Of a DNA stretch of 64,000 bases, positions 25,812 through 35,144 are shown one piece after another. How positions within the stretch are numbered: the stretch's first letter is position 1; the number at the start of each line of letters is the position of its first letter. The stretch is taken from assembly GCF_029948125.1 (NCBI RefSeq), contig NZ_JASAMB010000015.1, forward strand, positions 62,001 to 126,000, in the 5' to 3' direction. The translations under genes and the position numbers were made by a program. The notes under the pieces were generated by a model. The model ran no database searches and was not told where the DNA came from. It saw only the letters and a program-made list of their open reading frames with translations. Origin of the DNA: Catellatospora sp. KI3. GTDB lineage: Bacteria; Actinomycetota; Actinomycetes; Mycobacteriales; Micromonosporaceae.

Positions 25812-26993
25812 GTGCCACGAACCGTCACCTTGATCTTGATCGACGACCGCGGCGTTCCCTACGGAGCGACGCCGCCGTTCGAAGTCTCACTCCCGTACTG
25901 GCAGGAGAGCGCGGATGTGTTGGCCGCCGCCGGGGAGCGGTTCGGCTTCGACGGGCACGTCCTCCGCTTGCTGAGCAGCAGCCAGCCCGCCCCGCACGGC
26001 GGTGCGGTCACCTACCTCGCGCAGGGGCGCTGCCCATCGACGGCGCTCCTGGAGAAGCCTCGGCCAGACCTGTCCCCGCATCCCCTGCGCGCCCCGTACG
26101 CCGAGCCCGGCGGTCCGGCCGAGACGCTGCGCTGGGCGGCGGCCGCGCTGGCCGGGGCGGGGCGTCCGGCGTTCACGGCGGCGCACCAGCAGCGCACCTG
26201 GAACCTGTCCGCGATCTGGCGGCTGGACACCCCGGCGGGACCGCTCTGGCTGAAGCAGGTCCCCGCGTTCTTCGCGCACGAGGCGGCCGTGCTGCGGCAC
26301 CTGGGCGCGGGGCCGCACGCTCACCTCGTACCCCCGCTGATCGCCGGGGACCACGGCCGGATGCTGCTCGACCACCTGCCCGGCGACGACCTCTACGGCG
26401 CGGGCCCGGAGGTGCGCGACGCGATCGCCGCCGACCTGCACGCCATCCAGCTCACCGCCGCGACCGGACTGGACGCGCTGCGCGCCCTCGGCGTGCCCGA
26501 CCGGCGCGGGCCCGCGCTGGCCCGCCTCTGCGCCGACGTCGTGGCCGCCCACCCGGAGCACGCCGCCGACGGGGTCCGCGCGCTGGTCGAGGGCCTGGAC
26601 GCGCGTCTGGCCGAGGTGGCCGCGTGCGGGCTGCCGGACACGCTGGTCCACGGCGACCTGCACCCGGGCAACGCGCGCGGCGACGCTTCGCGCCGGGTGA
26701 TCCTCGACTGGGGCGACTGCGTGCTGGGCCACCCGGCCTTCGACATCCTGCGGCTGACCGAGACGCTCCCGGCCGCCGAGGCGCGGCCGCTGGTCGACGC
26801 GTGGGTGCGGCGCTGGCGCGCGGCGGTGCCGGGCAGCGACCCGGCGCGGGCGGTGGAGCTGCTGCGGCCGGTCGTGGCGCTGCGCAACGCCGCCGTGTAC
26901 GCCGGATTCCTGGCCGCGATCGAGCCGGCCGAGCACCCGTACCACGCCGACGACGTGCCGTTCTGGCTCGCGCGCGCCGCCGAACCGGGCTGA
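25812..26993 (+). CDS. two-domain APH-family phosphotransferase
   Basis: A 393-residue protein. Residues about 1-90 form a small domain (TLILIDDRGVPYGATPPFEV, GHVLRLL, GGAVTYLAQ) resembling part of a NUDIX-like beta fold, but without a visible NUDIX box. From about 110 on it is a phosphotransferase of the aminoglycoside/choline kinase superfamily: WLKQVPAFFAHEAAVLRHL (ATP lysine region), DTLVHGDLHPGNARG (catalytic loop) and VILDWGDCVLGHPAFDI (metal-binding Asp). Substrate unknown. The GTG at 25812 lies eight bases after TAGCTT, suggesting a leaderless mRNA. Its stop is two bases from the convergent DUF3626 gene end. Confidence 0.78.
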   Translation: MPRTVTLILIDDRGVPYGATPPFEVSLPYWQESADVLAAAGERFGFDGHVLRLLSSSQPAPHGGAVTYLAQGRCPSTALLEKPRPDLSPHPLRAPYAEPGGPAETLRWAAAALAGAGRPAFTAAHQQRTWNLSAIWRLDTPAGPLWLKQVPAFFAHEAAVLRHLGAGPHAHLVPPLIAGDHGRMLLDHLPGDDLYGAGPEVRDAIAADLHAIQLTAATGLDALRALGVPDRRGPALARLCADVVAAHPEHAADGVRALVEGLDARLAEVAACGLPDTLVHGDLHPGNARGDASRRVILDWGDCVLGHPAFDILRLTETLPAAEARPLVDAWVRRWRAAVPGSDPARAVELLRPVVALRNAAVYAGFLAAIEPAEHPYHADDVPFWLARAAEPG

Positions 26994-26995
26994 GC

Positions 26996-28084
26996 TCAGG
27001 CGGCCGCCGGGGCGCCGAAGCGGACCAGGACGTGCCACAGCTGCTTGAGGTGCTGCAGCGTCTCGTCGTGGGTGCCGTGGTCGGCCCAGCGGTCCGGTTC
27101 GGTCGCCAGCGACGCGGCGGCGAGCCCGACCAGAGCGGCGTCCACCGGCGCGCCCGGCCGCGCGAACTCGCGGTGCACCCGGCGGGCCAGCACCGGGATC
27201 GCCGGACCCCGGAACTCGGCGTCGACCCCGTCGGCGGGCAGCTCGAACCCGGCGTGCCAGTGCAGCGCGAACCCGTGCCGGTCGGCGGCGTCGGCCAGGT
27301 GCTTGCCGCTGGGCGTGTCCCGGAAGGACGGGTCGGCCGTGACCGCCTCGACGTCGCGGGCCAGCAGCACCGGCCCGTGCACCTGCACCTCCAGGTAGTC
27401 GTCCAGCGACCGCACCGCGGGTCCGACCGGGATGTCCGGGCGTGGGCTGCGCAGCCGCGTCACCAGTTCGGGCACGGTCAGCCCGGGGACACCGAGCACG
27501 ACCCCGGTCTCGGCCGCCCCGGCCAGCAGCGCGGCGAGCACGGTCTCGGCGGCGTCGGCGGTGCCCAGGTGCTCCGGGCCGAGATGGCTGTCGCCGAGGC
27601 AGAAGGTGGACCGGGCCAGCACGTGCGGGCGCAGCCGCAGGTGGCACGAGCCGAAGCGGGGGCAGGCGCCCTCGGGATGGGCCAGCAGGTCCAGGCCGCC
27701 GTAGCGGGGCCGGTCGGCGGCGGTGACCTCGGGGCGCTGGTACGCCCCGCCGAACATCGCCTGCTCCCACAGGTCGCGGGGGCCGCCCGGGTACGCGGTG
27801 CGGGCGCCGTTGGAGATGCCGGTCTCGAACTGGCTGCGGTAGACGCCGTCCTCGGCCAGCGCGCGGGCGACGCTGCGGCCGTCGGCGACGAGGCGGTCGG
27901 GGTGGAAGTTGAGGGTGATCCGGCCCCGGTCGAGCGCGGCGGCCGCGACGGCGGCCGGTTCGTGCCCGGTGCCCGCCAGCAGCGACCGCAGGGCCGCCAG
28001 CGCGTTCTCCCGCCCCGCCCGGGCCCGGCCGCGTACGTGGTCCAGGGCGCGTGCCTGCGCCGGAGTCAGGGCGGCTTCGTCCAT
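26996..28084 (-). CDS. DUF3626 domain protein
   Basis: A 362-residue cytoplasmic protein of the DUF3626 family. Characteristic segments are RITLNFHPDRLVADGRSVARAL, GVYRSQFETGISNGARTAYPGG, and YGGLDLLAHPEGACPRFGSCHLRLRP, with conserved His, Asp and Cys. Family function is unknown; the arrangement of NFHPDR and the FGSCHLRL segment hints at a nucleotide-related hydrolase or ADP-ribosyltransferase-like fold, which I cannot confirm. ATG 28084 is chosen since the domain begins soon after (LTPAQARALDHV); the longer frame to 28189 adds a basic, non-conserved leader. Confidence 0.75.
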   Translation of the reverse strand: MDEAALTPAQARALDHVRGRARAGRENALAALRSLLAGTGHEPAAVAAAALDRGRITLNFHPDRLVADGRSVARALAEDGVYRSQFETGISNGARTAYPGGPRDLWEQAMFGGAYQRPEVTAADRPRYGGLDLLAHPEGACPRFGSCHLRLRPHVLARSTFCLGDSHLGPEHLGTADAAETVLAALLAGAAETGVVLGVPGLTVPELVTRLRSPRPDIPVGPAVRSLDDYLEVQVHGPVLLARDVEAVTADPSFRDTPSGKHLADAADRHGFALHWHAGFELPADGVDAEFRGPAIPVLARRVHREFARPGAPVDAALVGLAAASLATEPDRWADHGTHDETLQHLKQLWHVLVRFGAPAAA

Positions 28085-28475
28085 CGCGATGCGACCTTTC
28101 CGACGGGTCCTGCGGACACGGTGAGGATAGGCGCGCCGCCCCCTCAAGGTCATCTGAGTTACCCGGGTATGCCAATTCTGTGTCGGCACAATGACGCAGA
28201 GTGTCGACCTGGCGCGACGGATACCTGACTGCGCAGGTCGCGGCGGTCCGGACGGCCCGACCGGCCCGGCCCGGAGACCGGCGCCGATGCCTCGATGCCT
28301 TGGCGCGCCGCAGCCCCAGGAAGTACCTTGTCAGAGGGCTCTTCCTGGACGCGGAGCCGACCCGTCGCCGGGAGTGCGGGCGTGCCGGGAACGCCTGCGG
28401 CCGAGGCGTTCACCCACCCGTTCGAGAAGTCGCACCAGGCCGTCGGTGTCGCAGCGCTGAGGGAGAATCCCGGCC
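28085..28475. other. divergent intergenic region
   Basis: About 390 bp between divergent genes. It contains an imperfect inverted repeat TGCC..GGCA around 28169-28186 and a relatively AT-rich patch at 28150-28200 that may hold promoters for both sides. AGGGAG lies before the 28476 start. No gene seen. Confidence 0.4.
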
Positions 28476-29777
28476 ATGCCCAACCTTGAGGACGTCCACG
28501 CGGCCCGCCGCGCGGAACTGCTCGCACCGGTGGCCCGGCTGTGCGCCGAAGCGGGTGTCGCCGTGTCGGTCGGCGAGTTCACCGGCCAGCGCGGCGCGAC
28601 GGTGCGCGCGCTGCTGGCGGCCGCCGACGAGGGCTGCTGGTCGGCGGTGGTCACCGTCGTGCGCGCCCACCGCATCCCGGCCGAGCACCAGTGGGGCGGG
28701 CACAGCTGGACCCGCAGCCCCGAGTCCGGATACGACCTGGACTCGGCCGGCGAGCTGGTCTACGAGGTGCAGGTGCACGAGGACGACGACGGCTCCGGCG
28801 GCCACGGCACCCGCCCCCTGGTGCTGTACCGCCTGCACGGCACCGCGCAGGCCGCCGCCGACGAGCTGATCCTGTGGGCGCGCCGCACCGGCCTGTTCAC
28901 CACCCGCACGCCGGTGCCGGACGCCGTCCGCGAGCTGCGGCGGCAGCGGCGCTGCTTCGAGCACCGCGAGGCGGCCGCCGGCGCGCCCCGGGTCACCGTG
29001 GACGGCACCCTGCCCGCGCAGGCGGCCACCGACGTGGCGGCGCTGGACCCGGCGGCGCTGTGCTGGCACTTCCCGCGTGAGCAGTCGGGCCGGTTCCAGC
29101 GCAACGCGGTCGTCGCCCTGGCGTCGTACGGCAACGCCCGCCCGCATCTGCGCGGCAGCTGGCTGACCGTGCGCACCGCCGACGACTGCCTGATCGTGGC
29201 CATGGCCGACCTGATCGGCGCCAACCAGCGCCACCGCTGGGACGCGACGCCGTGGCTGTGGCACGGCCGCCACGCGGCCACCCCGGCCGCCGACCGCTGG
29301 CAGGTCCGCGCCGCGGACCTGGCCCAGCCCGCGTTCGAGGCGCTGCGCCGGGGCGAGGTGCCGCAGGCGCTGGCCATGTCGGGGGTACGGGTCGACGACC
29401 AGCTGCGCAGCCTGCTCGCGGGCCGGCCCAGCCGCGCCTTCCGGGCCGAGCTGACCGACACCTGGGTGCACGGGCTCTACCAGGGCCTGGGCGACTCGGC
29501 GCCGTGGCGGCTCGGCCACGCCTACCGGGTGTGGCGCGCCGGCCGCGCCGCCCTGGGCCTGCCGGTGCGCGAGCCGGTGGTCCTGTTCGGACTGGGCGGC
29601 CTGGGCCAGCAGCGCAAGCCGAAGGTGGCCTTGGACCTGGCCGGGGACGAGCCGCGACTGCGCCTGGTCTTCTCCGGCAGCAACGCGGTCCTGCCGCGTT
29701 CGCTGTGGACGGTGCCGGCGGACCTCACCGCCCGGCTGCACGGCTGGACACCGACGATACCTGCCGCAAAAGGCTGA
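28476..29777 (+). CDS. hypothetical protein, unrecognised
   Basis: A 433-residue soluble protein with strong actinobacterial codon use and AGGGAG seven bases ahead of ATG 28476. I do not recognise a family. The N-terminal third contains VTVVRAHRIPAEHQWGGHSWTRSPESGYDLD and an acidic VHEDDDGSGGHG loop; the middle has FPREQSGRFQRNAVVALASYGNARPHLRGSW and LIVAMADLIGANQRHRWDATPW; the C-terminal part has ELTDTWVHGLYQGLGDSAPWRLGHAYRVWRAGRAALGLP. Many conserved-looking Trp, His and Arg suggest a nucleic-acid- or ligand-binding fold, but no catalytic motif is visible. Neighbours give no clue. The real-gene call rests on codon use, start signal and the long single frame. Confidence 0.65.
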   Translation: MPNLEDVHAARRAELLAPVARLCAEAGVAVSVGEFTGQRGATVRALLAAADEGCWSAVVTVVRAHRIPAEHQWGGHSWTRSPESGYDLDSAGELVYEVQVHEDDDGSGGHGTRPLVLYRLHGTAQAAADELILWARRTGLFTTRTPVPDAVRELRRQRRCFEHREAAAGAPRVTVDGTLPAQAATDVAALDPAALCWHFPREQSGRFQRNAVVALASYGNARPHLRGSWLTVRTADDCLIVAMADLIGANQRHRWDATPWLWHGRHAATPAADRWQVRAADLAQPAFEALRRGEVPQALAMSGVRVDDQLRSLLAGRPSRAFRAELTDTWVHGLYQGLGDSAPWRLGHAYRVWRAGRAALGLPVREPVVLFGLGGLGQQRKPKVALDLAGDEPRLRLVFSGSNAVLPRSLWTVPADLTARLHGWTPTIPAAKG

Positions 29778-29932
29778 TTTGATCCGCGTGAGCACGCTCT
29801 CACCAGCGGAGTCACTCAGTCTTCCACACACGGATCTCAATATGTAAGTCTTTTCTTGACTCAGACTTTCGTGTATCCAGAGAGAACTTGTGGCTACCGC
29901 CGCATGACCCTTTGGAGAGTCGGGGAGGACTC

Positions 29933-32161
29933 GTGAGGAAATTCCTCGCCGTTACGAGCGTGGCCGTCACCGCGGCCGCGTTCGTGGCAGTGGCAGCGTC
30001 AAGTGGCGCTGCCGCACCTAGTGGAGCTGCCGGCAAAGCCAGCTCCGTCGGTGCGACCGCGGTCGCGATCAGCGCGTCGGCGGCTGACGGCTACACCGTC
30101 AACCGCGTCATCAAGGACCCGAACGGCGCCACGCACACCCGCTACGACCGCACGTACAACGGCCTGCGGGTCTACGGTGGCGACTTCGTCGTCCACTCGA
30201 ACCCCGGCGGCACCTTCGCCAGCGCCTCCAACGGCCTGGCCGCACCGCTCACGCTGAGCACCACCCCGAAGATCAGCGCGGGTTCCGCCCTGGCCACCGC
30301 GAAGACCCACTTCGCCGGCACCATCACCTCGACCGGCTCCTCCGAGCTGTTCGTCGACGCCTCCACCGGCACCGGCCGCCTGGCCTGGGAGAGCGTCGTC
30401 AACGGCTGGGCCGCCGACGGCCAGACCCCGTCGAAGCTGCACGTCGTCACCGACGCCGTCAGCGGCGCGTACATCGGCCAGTTCGACGAGATCGAGACGG
30501 TCGCGGGCACCGGCACCGGCATCTACACCGGCGCGGTCAGCATCGACACCACGCTGTCCGGCTCGACCTACCAGATGATCGACCCGGTGCGCGGCAACGG
30601 CCGCACCTGCGACATGAACAACGGCACCTCGACCTGCACCACGTTCACCGACGCCGACAACGCGTGGGGCACCGGTGCGAACTCGAACCGCCAGTCGGCC
30701 GGTGTGGACGCCCACTTCGGCGCCGCCAAGACGTTCGACTACTTCAAGAACATCCACGGCCGCAACGGCATCTTCGGCAACGGCACGGGCGTGCCCAGCC
30801 GCGTCCACTACGGCAACGCGTACGTGAACGCGTTCTGGGACGGCGCGCAGATGACCTACGGCGACGGCTCGGGCAACTCGCGCCCGCTGGTGTCGCTGGA
30901 CGTGGCCGGCCACGAGATGAGCCACGGCGTCACCGAGGCCCTGGCGGGCCTGGTGTACTCGGGTGAGTCCGGCGGTCTGAACGAGGCCACCTCGGACATC
31001 TTCGGCAACATGGTCGAGTTCTACGCGGCCGCGCCGTCCGACCCGGGCGACTACCAGGTCGGCGAGAAGATCAACATTAACGGCAACAACACGCCGCTGC
31101 GCTACATGTACAACCCGACCCTGGACGGCTCGTCGCACGGCTGCTGGTCGACCAGCACCAAGAACATCGACGTGCACTACAGCTCGGGTGTGGCCAACCA
31201 CTTCTTCTTCAACCTGGCCGTCGGCACCGGCGCCACGTCCTACGGCACCAGCCCGGTCTGCGGCTCGGCCCCGGCCGTGGTCGGCATCGGCAACGCCAAG
31301 GCTGAGAAGATCTGGTACCGCGCGCTGGACGTGAACTTCACCTCCAGCACCGCGTACGTCAACACCAGCACCCCGGCCAACAACGCCCGCCTGCACACCC
31401 TGGCGGCCGCCACCTTCCTCTACGGCACCTGCTCGGCCGAGTACAAGGCCGTCCAGGCGGCGTGGACCGCGGTGAACGTGGCCAGCACCGACGCGGCCTG
31501 CCCGGCCGGCAACGACTTCTCGCTCGCCGCCGCCCCGGCGTCGGGCTCGGTCAACCCGGGCAGCTCGGTCAGCAGCACCATCACCGCCACGCTGACCAAC
31601 GGCTCGGCCCAGACCGTGACGCTGTCCGCGTCCGGCCTGCCCAGCGGCGCCACCGCGGCCTTCAGCCCGGCGTCGATCACCTCGGCCGGCGGCACCTCCA
31701 CGCTGACCATCGCCACCACCGCCTCGACCCCGGCGGGCACCTACGCGGTCACCGTCACGGGCACGGGCGCCAGCTCGACCCGGACCACCACGTACTCGCT
31801 CACCGTGAACGGGGCGCCGGGCTGCAGCGGCACCAACGGCAACGACGTGGCCATCCCGGACAACACCACGGTGACCAGCACCATCGTCATCTCCGGCTGT
31901 GCCCGCAACGCGTCGGCCACCAGCACGGTCCCGGTGACGATCTACCACACGTACAAGGGTGACCTGGTCGTCTCCCTGGTCGCGCCGGACGGCTCGGTCT
32001 ACACCCTGAGCAACCGGGCCGGCGGCAGCGCCGACAACATCATCCAGACGTTCACCGTGAACCTGTCCACGGAGGCCGCCAACGGCACTTGGACCCTGCG
32101 CGTGCAGGACGCGGCGTCGGCTGACACCGGCCGGATCGACACCTGGTCGCTGAACCTGTAA
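29933..32161 (+). CDS. secreted M4 (thermolysin-type) metalloprotease with P-domain
   Basis: A 742-residue exported protease. Layout: signal peptide (about 1-28), propeptide with FTP/PepSY-like segment (about 50-200, TYNGLRVYGGDFVVHSN), M4 catalytic domain (about 225-500) with the zinc motif HEMSH at 327-331 and the third ligand in GGLNEATSD (Glu 351), then an Ig-like region (about 525-630) and a C-terminal proprotein-convertase P-domain (about 640-742, YHTYKGDLVVSLVAPDG). It digests extracellular protein. GTG 29933 follows GGGGAGGA with good spacing; the upstream in-frame ATG has no such signal. AT-rich DNA before it (29840-29880) is the likely promoter. A strong terminator follows. Confidence 0.92.
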   Translation: MRKFLAVTSVAVTAAAFVAVAASSGAAAPSGAAGKASSVGATAVAISASAADGYTVNRVIKDPNGATHTRYDRTYNGLRVYGGDFVVHSNPGGTFASASNGLAAPLTLSTTPKISAGSALATAKTHFAGTITSTGSSELFVDASTGTGRLAWESVVNGWAADGQTPSKLHVVTDAVSGAYIGQFDEIETVAGTGTGIYTGAVSIDTTLSGSTYQMIDPVRGNGRTCDMNNGTSTCTTFTDADNAWGTGANSNRQSAGVDAHFGAAKTFDYFKNIHGRNGIFGNGTGVPSRVHYGNAYVNAFWDGAQMTYGDGSGNSRPLVSLDVAGHEMSHGVTEALAGLVYSGESGGLNEATSDIFGNMVEFYAAAPSDPGDYQVGEKININGNNTPLRYMYNPTLDGSSHGCWSTSTKNIDVHYSSGVANHFFFNLAVGTGATSYGTSPVCGSAPAVVGIGNAKAEKIWYRALDVNFTSSTAYVNTSTPANNARLHTLAAATFLYGTCSAEYKAVQAAWTAVNVASTDAACPAGNDFSLAAAPASGSVNPGSSVSSTITATLTNGSAQTVTLSASGLPSGATAAFSPASITSAGGTSTLTIATTASTPAGTYAVTVTGTGASSTRTTTYSLTVNGAPGCSGTNGNDVAIPDNTTVTSTIVISGCARNASATSTVPVTIYHTYKGDLVVSLVAPDGSVYTLSNRAGGSADNIIQTFTVNLSTEAANGTWTLRVQDAASADTGRIDTWSLNL

Positions 32162-32184
32162 CACCCCCGCACCACCCCTGAAAC

Positions 32185-32220
32185 CGAAGGCGCCGTCCCC
32201 GGCTGGGGGCGGCGCCTTCG
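32185..32220 (+). terminator. terminator after M4 protease gene
   Basis: Inverted repeat CGAAGGCGCCG (32185-32195) with CGGCGCCTTCG (32210-32220), extended inside by CCCC/GGGG around a short loop. It is 24 bases after the stop. Confidence 0.85.
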
Positions 32221-32263
32221 CCATGCGGGCCACTGCCACCGCGAGGCCGCGGCCACCGCGAGG

Positions 32264-32327
32264 CTGCAATTTCGGGGAAAGTGCCGGAATCTTGGCGGTG
32301 ATTCGCGCAGTTTCCCCGAAACTGCAG
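32264..32327. repeat. dispersed palindromic element B, copy 2
   Basis: CTGCAATTTCGGGGAAA at the left and TTTCCCCGAAACTGCAG at the right form an imperfect long stem. The inner part shares CCGGAATCTTGG with copy 1 in inverted orientation. It lies between the protease terminator and the 3' end of the convergent acetyltransferase gene. Confidence 0.8.
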
Positions 32328-32384
32328 CCGACGCGGGCGTCGCGCGGGCGTCGGGCGGGCGTCGGGCGGAGGTGGGTGGCGCGC

Positions 32385-33575
32385 TCAGAAGTAGTCGTGG
32401 AGGGTGGGGACGGGGCCCGCGGTGGCGGTCTGGAGGAAGGTGTCGGTGTCGGGGGTGCCGCCGGAGAGGTGGCCGCTGCGGCGGAGCTGGTCGGGGGTCG
32501 CGGCGCCGGCGTACCAGGCGGCCATGCCGCGCGGGGTGAGCCGGACCGTGCCCGCGCCGCCGGGCTCCAGGCGGGCCTCGCCCTTGTCCACCACCAGCCG
32601 GTGCGCGCCCGCGTGCCACGGGCACTCGGCGTCGACGAGTTCGAGGTCGACCTCACCGCTGACGAAGCGGGACCAGCCCCGGGCCGCGACCGCACCGGGC
32701 GCGTCGACGACGCGCAGCATCCAGGGCTGCGACGACTCCACCTTGCTGTCGACCTTGGCAAGCAGGGCGCGGGCCGGGTCGGCGACGGCGAGCCGGTAGA
32801 CCGTGACCGGTGCGACGCTGGCCCAGCCGCCGAACATGGCCAGCAGGGTGGCGGTCGCGCCGGGGGTCAGTCCGATCAGGTCGTCGACGGTGAGCTTGCC
32901 GCCGGAGTCGTACCCGGGGCCGCGGTCCCAGCTGGCGTACCCCTCGACGGCGCCGGAGGCGCCCACCGCCACCGTGATGCCGTGGTAGTCGGCGAGGACC
33001 TCGGCCGGGGTCGCCCTGAACAGCGGGCCGGACCGCTCCATCATGCCGGTGCCGGTACGGGCGGTCCGCCGGTAGACGTCCTGGATCGCGGGCAGGTCGG
33101 CCTCGACCGCCGGGCGCAGGGTCACGGCCGGGTCGGGGCGGACCGAGGCCAGCACCCGGGTCGGGAACCGGTGGTAGTCCAGTGAGCCGACCTCCTCCCA
33201 GCCCAGCGCCCGGTACGGCAGGGGCGTGGTGTCGAACAGGGTGCTGATCACGGCGCCGCGCTCGCGGGCGTACGCCAGCAGCCCGGTCAGCACCAGCCGC
33301 CCGAGCCCGCGTCCGCGCAGCTCCGGCGCGGTGGCCACCCCGGCGACGCCGCTGGTCGGCACGGCCCGGCCGCCGAACCACTGCTCCTGGGTACGGTCGA
33401 CGGCCTTGGCGACCAGCCGCCCGGACCCGTCGAACGCGCCGAGCGTGTACCGCCCGGGACTGTCGGAGACCCAGCCTTCGGGCATGGGCTGATCGTGGTA
33501 GCCGAAGGCGAGACTGCCCAGGTCCCACGCCTGCTTCTGATCCTGGGCGGTAAGCGCCCGTACGTCGAACGTCAC
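32385..33575 (-). CDS. Eis-family GNAT N-acetyltransferase
   Basis: A 396-residue protein with the three-part Eis layout: N-terminal GNAT domain (about 1-150) with the acetyl-CoA loop LRGRGLGRLVLTGLL, a second GNAT-like domain (about 150-285), and a C-terminal SCP2-like domain (about 290-396). It ends in HDYF, matching the Eis family where the C-terminal carboxylate joins the active site. Eis enzymes acetylate amines including aminoglycosides and protein lysines. The physiological substrate here is unknown. The start is a GTG at 33575 with AGGA upstream. It is co-directional with the ATPase gene upstream, 49 bp away. Confidence 0.88.
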   Translation of the reverse strand: MTFDVRALTAQDQKQAWDLGSLAFGYHDQPMPEGWVSDSPGRYTLGAFDGSGRLVAKAVDRTQEQWFGGRAVPTSGVAGVATAPELRGRGLGRLVLTGLLAYARERGAVISTLFDTTPLPYRALGWEEVGSLDYHRFPTRVLASVRPDPAVTLRPAVEADLPAIQDVYRRTARTGTGMMERSGPLFRATPAEVLADYHGITVAVGASGAVEGYASWDRGPGYDSGGKLTVDDLIGLTPGATATLLAMFGGWASVAPVTVYRLAVADPARALLAKVDSKVESSQPWMLRVVDAPGAVAARGWSRFVSGEVDLELVDAECPWHAGAHRLVVDKGEARLEPGGAGTVRLTPRGMAAWYAGAATPDQLRRSGHLSGGTPDTDTFLQTATAGPVPTLHDYF

Positions 33576-33624
33576 CCGGCCATCCTGCCAGCCGCCCCCG
33601 CCCCGGTCGCGCGATTTTGCCGCC

Positions 33625-35073
33625 TCACTGCCACGCGGACAGCACCTGCTGCGGCCCCCAGACCAGCGTCAACTGCCCGGTATCGGCGTTCGGGGCGACG
33701 CCCGACAGCGACACGGCGGCCAGCCCGGTCGTCCCCGGCTCGTACCCCGGCACCGCGGCCGCGCCCCGTGCCAGCTTGCTCAGATCGTGGTTGTCGAAGG
33801 GGGTGCCCAGCCATTTGACCGAGCCCGCGAAGTCGATCCGCTGCGCGATCGGTCCCCGGTCGGCGCCGACCAGATCGACCTCGGGATCGAACTGCCGGTT
33901 CCACCAGCCCCCCACCGCCTCCACGCTGGGCCACGGCAGTTCACCGCCGAGCGCGGCGAGTTCGAGCGCCTCGCGGACCAGCGGTTCGACCGCCCGGCCG
34001 CGCCAGGACGCCCAGCGCCGCTTGACCACCGCGTACGCGGCCTGCGGCCGGCCCCGCCGCGCCTGCTCCTGCGCGGACCGCAGCGCGGCCAGGTAGAGCC
34101 GCAGGTTGCTGTCGGCGATCCGGTACAGGTTCGGCTTGCCCGGATGCGTCGACAGCGGTTCGTCGATCGCCAGGACCCGCTTCTCCTCCGCGAGCTTGCG
34201 CAGCAGCGGGGACACCACACCCGACGGCAGCGGACCCTGCCTGCCTCCCGCCGTCGCCGCGATGTTGGCCTGGGTGCGGTCGCCGCCGCCGACCGCCTCC
34301 AGCACCCGCTTGGCCTGGTCGGGTGCCGGGAACTCGGCCATCAGGGCCGACTCCGGGATGCTGAACAGCGGCGAGGCCGGGTCCTCGCACTCCGCCTCGA
34401 GGAACGCCGCCGCCGGGGTGCCGTGCGGCCAGGCCCGGACGATGCCGGGCAGGCCGCCGCAGACCAGGTGCGCGTCGATGGCGTCGGCGCCGGTCAGGCC
34501 GAGCGCGCCCGCGACGTCGCCCGGGTTCAGCGGCCCGAGCACCATGTTGTCGGCCCGGCCGAAGAACGGCCGGTCGTACGCGGTGAGCCGCTCCATCATG
34601 TGCAGGTCGCTGCCTAGCAGCAGGAGCAGTACGGGCCGGTCGCGCAGCAGGCGGTCCCAGGCCGCCTGCAGCGCGCCGTCGAACTGCTCGTCCTGCTCCG
34701 CCAGCCACGGCACCTCGTCGAGGACGACCGCGGACGGGCTGGCGGGCAGCGCCGAGGCGAGCAGGCGGAACGCGTCGGGCCAGTTGGCGGGGGCGGCGGC
34801 CGGGATGAGTTCCCGATCGCGCGGCAGCATCGACTCCCGCAGTTCCGCGCTGAACGCGGTGAGCGCCTCCACCTGCGAGGACCCCTTGACCGCGGTATGG
34901 AACAGGTAGGGCACCCCGGCCCGGTCGCAGAACTCCTGCACCAGCCGGGACTTGCCCACCTGCCGCCGTCCGCGCAGCGCCACCGCCACCCCGGCACCCG
35001 AGGACGTCACCCGGTCCAGCCGTTTACGCAGGTAGCCCAGCTCTGCCGTACGCCCGACGAACGCCTCTGCCAT
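33625..35073 (-). CDS. AAA ATPase with DUF234-type C-terminal domain
   Basis: A 482-residue cytoplasmic ATPase of the archaeal-ATPase (AAA_14/ATPase_2) type. Walker A is GRRQVGKSRLVQEF near residues 35-48, Walker B VVLDEVPWLAEQ near 115-126. A helical lid and winged helix follow (PLLRKLAEEKRVLAIDEPL), then a C-terminal DUF234/PD-(D/E)xK-like domain with FDPEVDLVGAD, where the Asp resembles the nuclease-like core. Function in such proteins is unclear; DNA-linked or toxin-like roles have been suggested. Ten bases upstream is a 38-bp perfect palindrome, so its expression is probably under tight control. It sits between the Eis-like gene and the polyketide cluster. Confidence 0.82.
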   Translation of the reverse strand: MAEAFVGRTAELGYLRKRLDRVTSSGAGVAVALRGRRQVGKSRLVQEFCDRAGVPYLFHTAVKGSSQVEALTAFSAELRESMLPRDRELIPAAAPANWPDAFRLLASALPASPSAVVLDEVPWLAEQDEQFDGALQAAWDRLLRDRPVLLLLLGSDLHMMERLTAYDRPFFGRADNMVLGPLNPGDVAGALGLTGADAIDAHLVCGGLPGIVRAWPHGTPAAAFLEAECEDPASPLFSIPESALMAEFPAPDQAKRVLEAVGGGDRTQANIAATAGGRQGPLPSGVVSPLLRKLAEEKRVLAIDEPLSTHPGKPNLYRIADSNLRLYLAALRSAQEQARRGRPQAAYAVVKRRWASWRGRAVEPLVREALELAALGGELPWPSVEAVGGWWNRQFDPEVDLVGADRGPIAQRIDFAGSVKWLGTPFDNHDLSKLARGAAAVPGYEPGTTGLAAVSLSGVAPNADTGQLTLVWGPQQVLSAWQ

Positions 35074-35082
35074 CCCGCCACC

Positions 35083-35120
35083 TTAGGTAGATTGAATCTA
35101 CGTAGATTCAATCTACCTAA
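35083..35120. promoter_or_regulatory. 38-bp perfect palindrome, two abutting operators
   Basis: Perfectly palindromic over 38 bp and AT-rich in a GC-rich setting. It is built of two adjoining 15-mers, GTAGATTGAATCTAC and GTAGATTCAATCTAC, each itself a palindrome around one base, plus TTAG/CTAA flanks. It ends ten bases before the ATPase start and lies 25 bp past the 3' end of the polyketide operon. It may be an operator for the ATPase or a termination structure for neither; see findings. Confidence 0.7.
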
Positions 35121-35144
35121 CTCCCGCCGGTCCCGCCGACCCGT

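Noticed and set aside
24023-28228. 1401-codon plus-strand frame across transporter, kinase and DUF3626 genes
   Set aside because: It spans three real genes in wrong frames and shows no domain.
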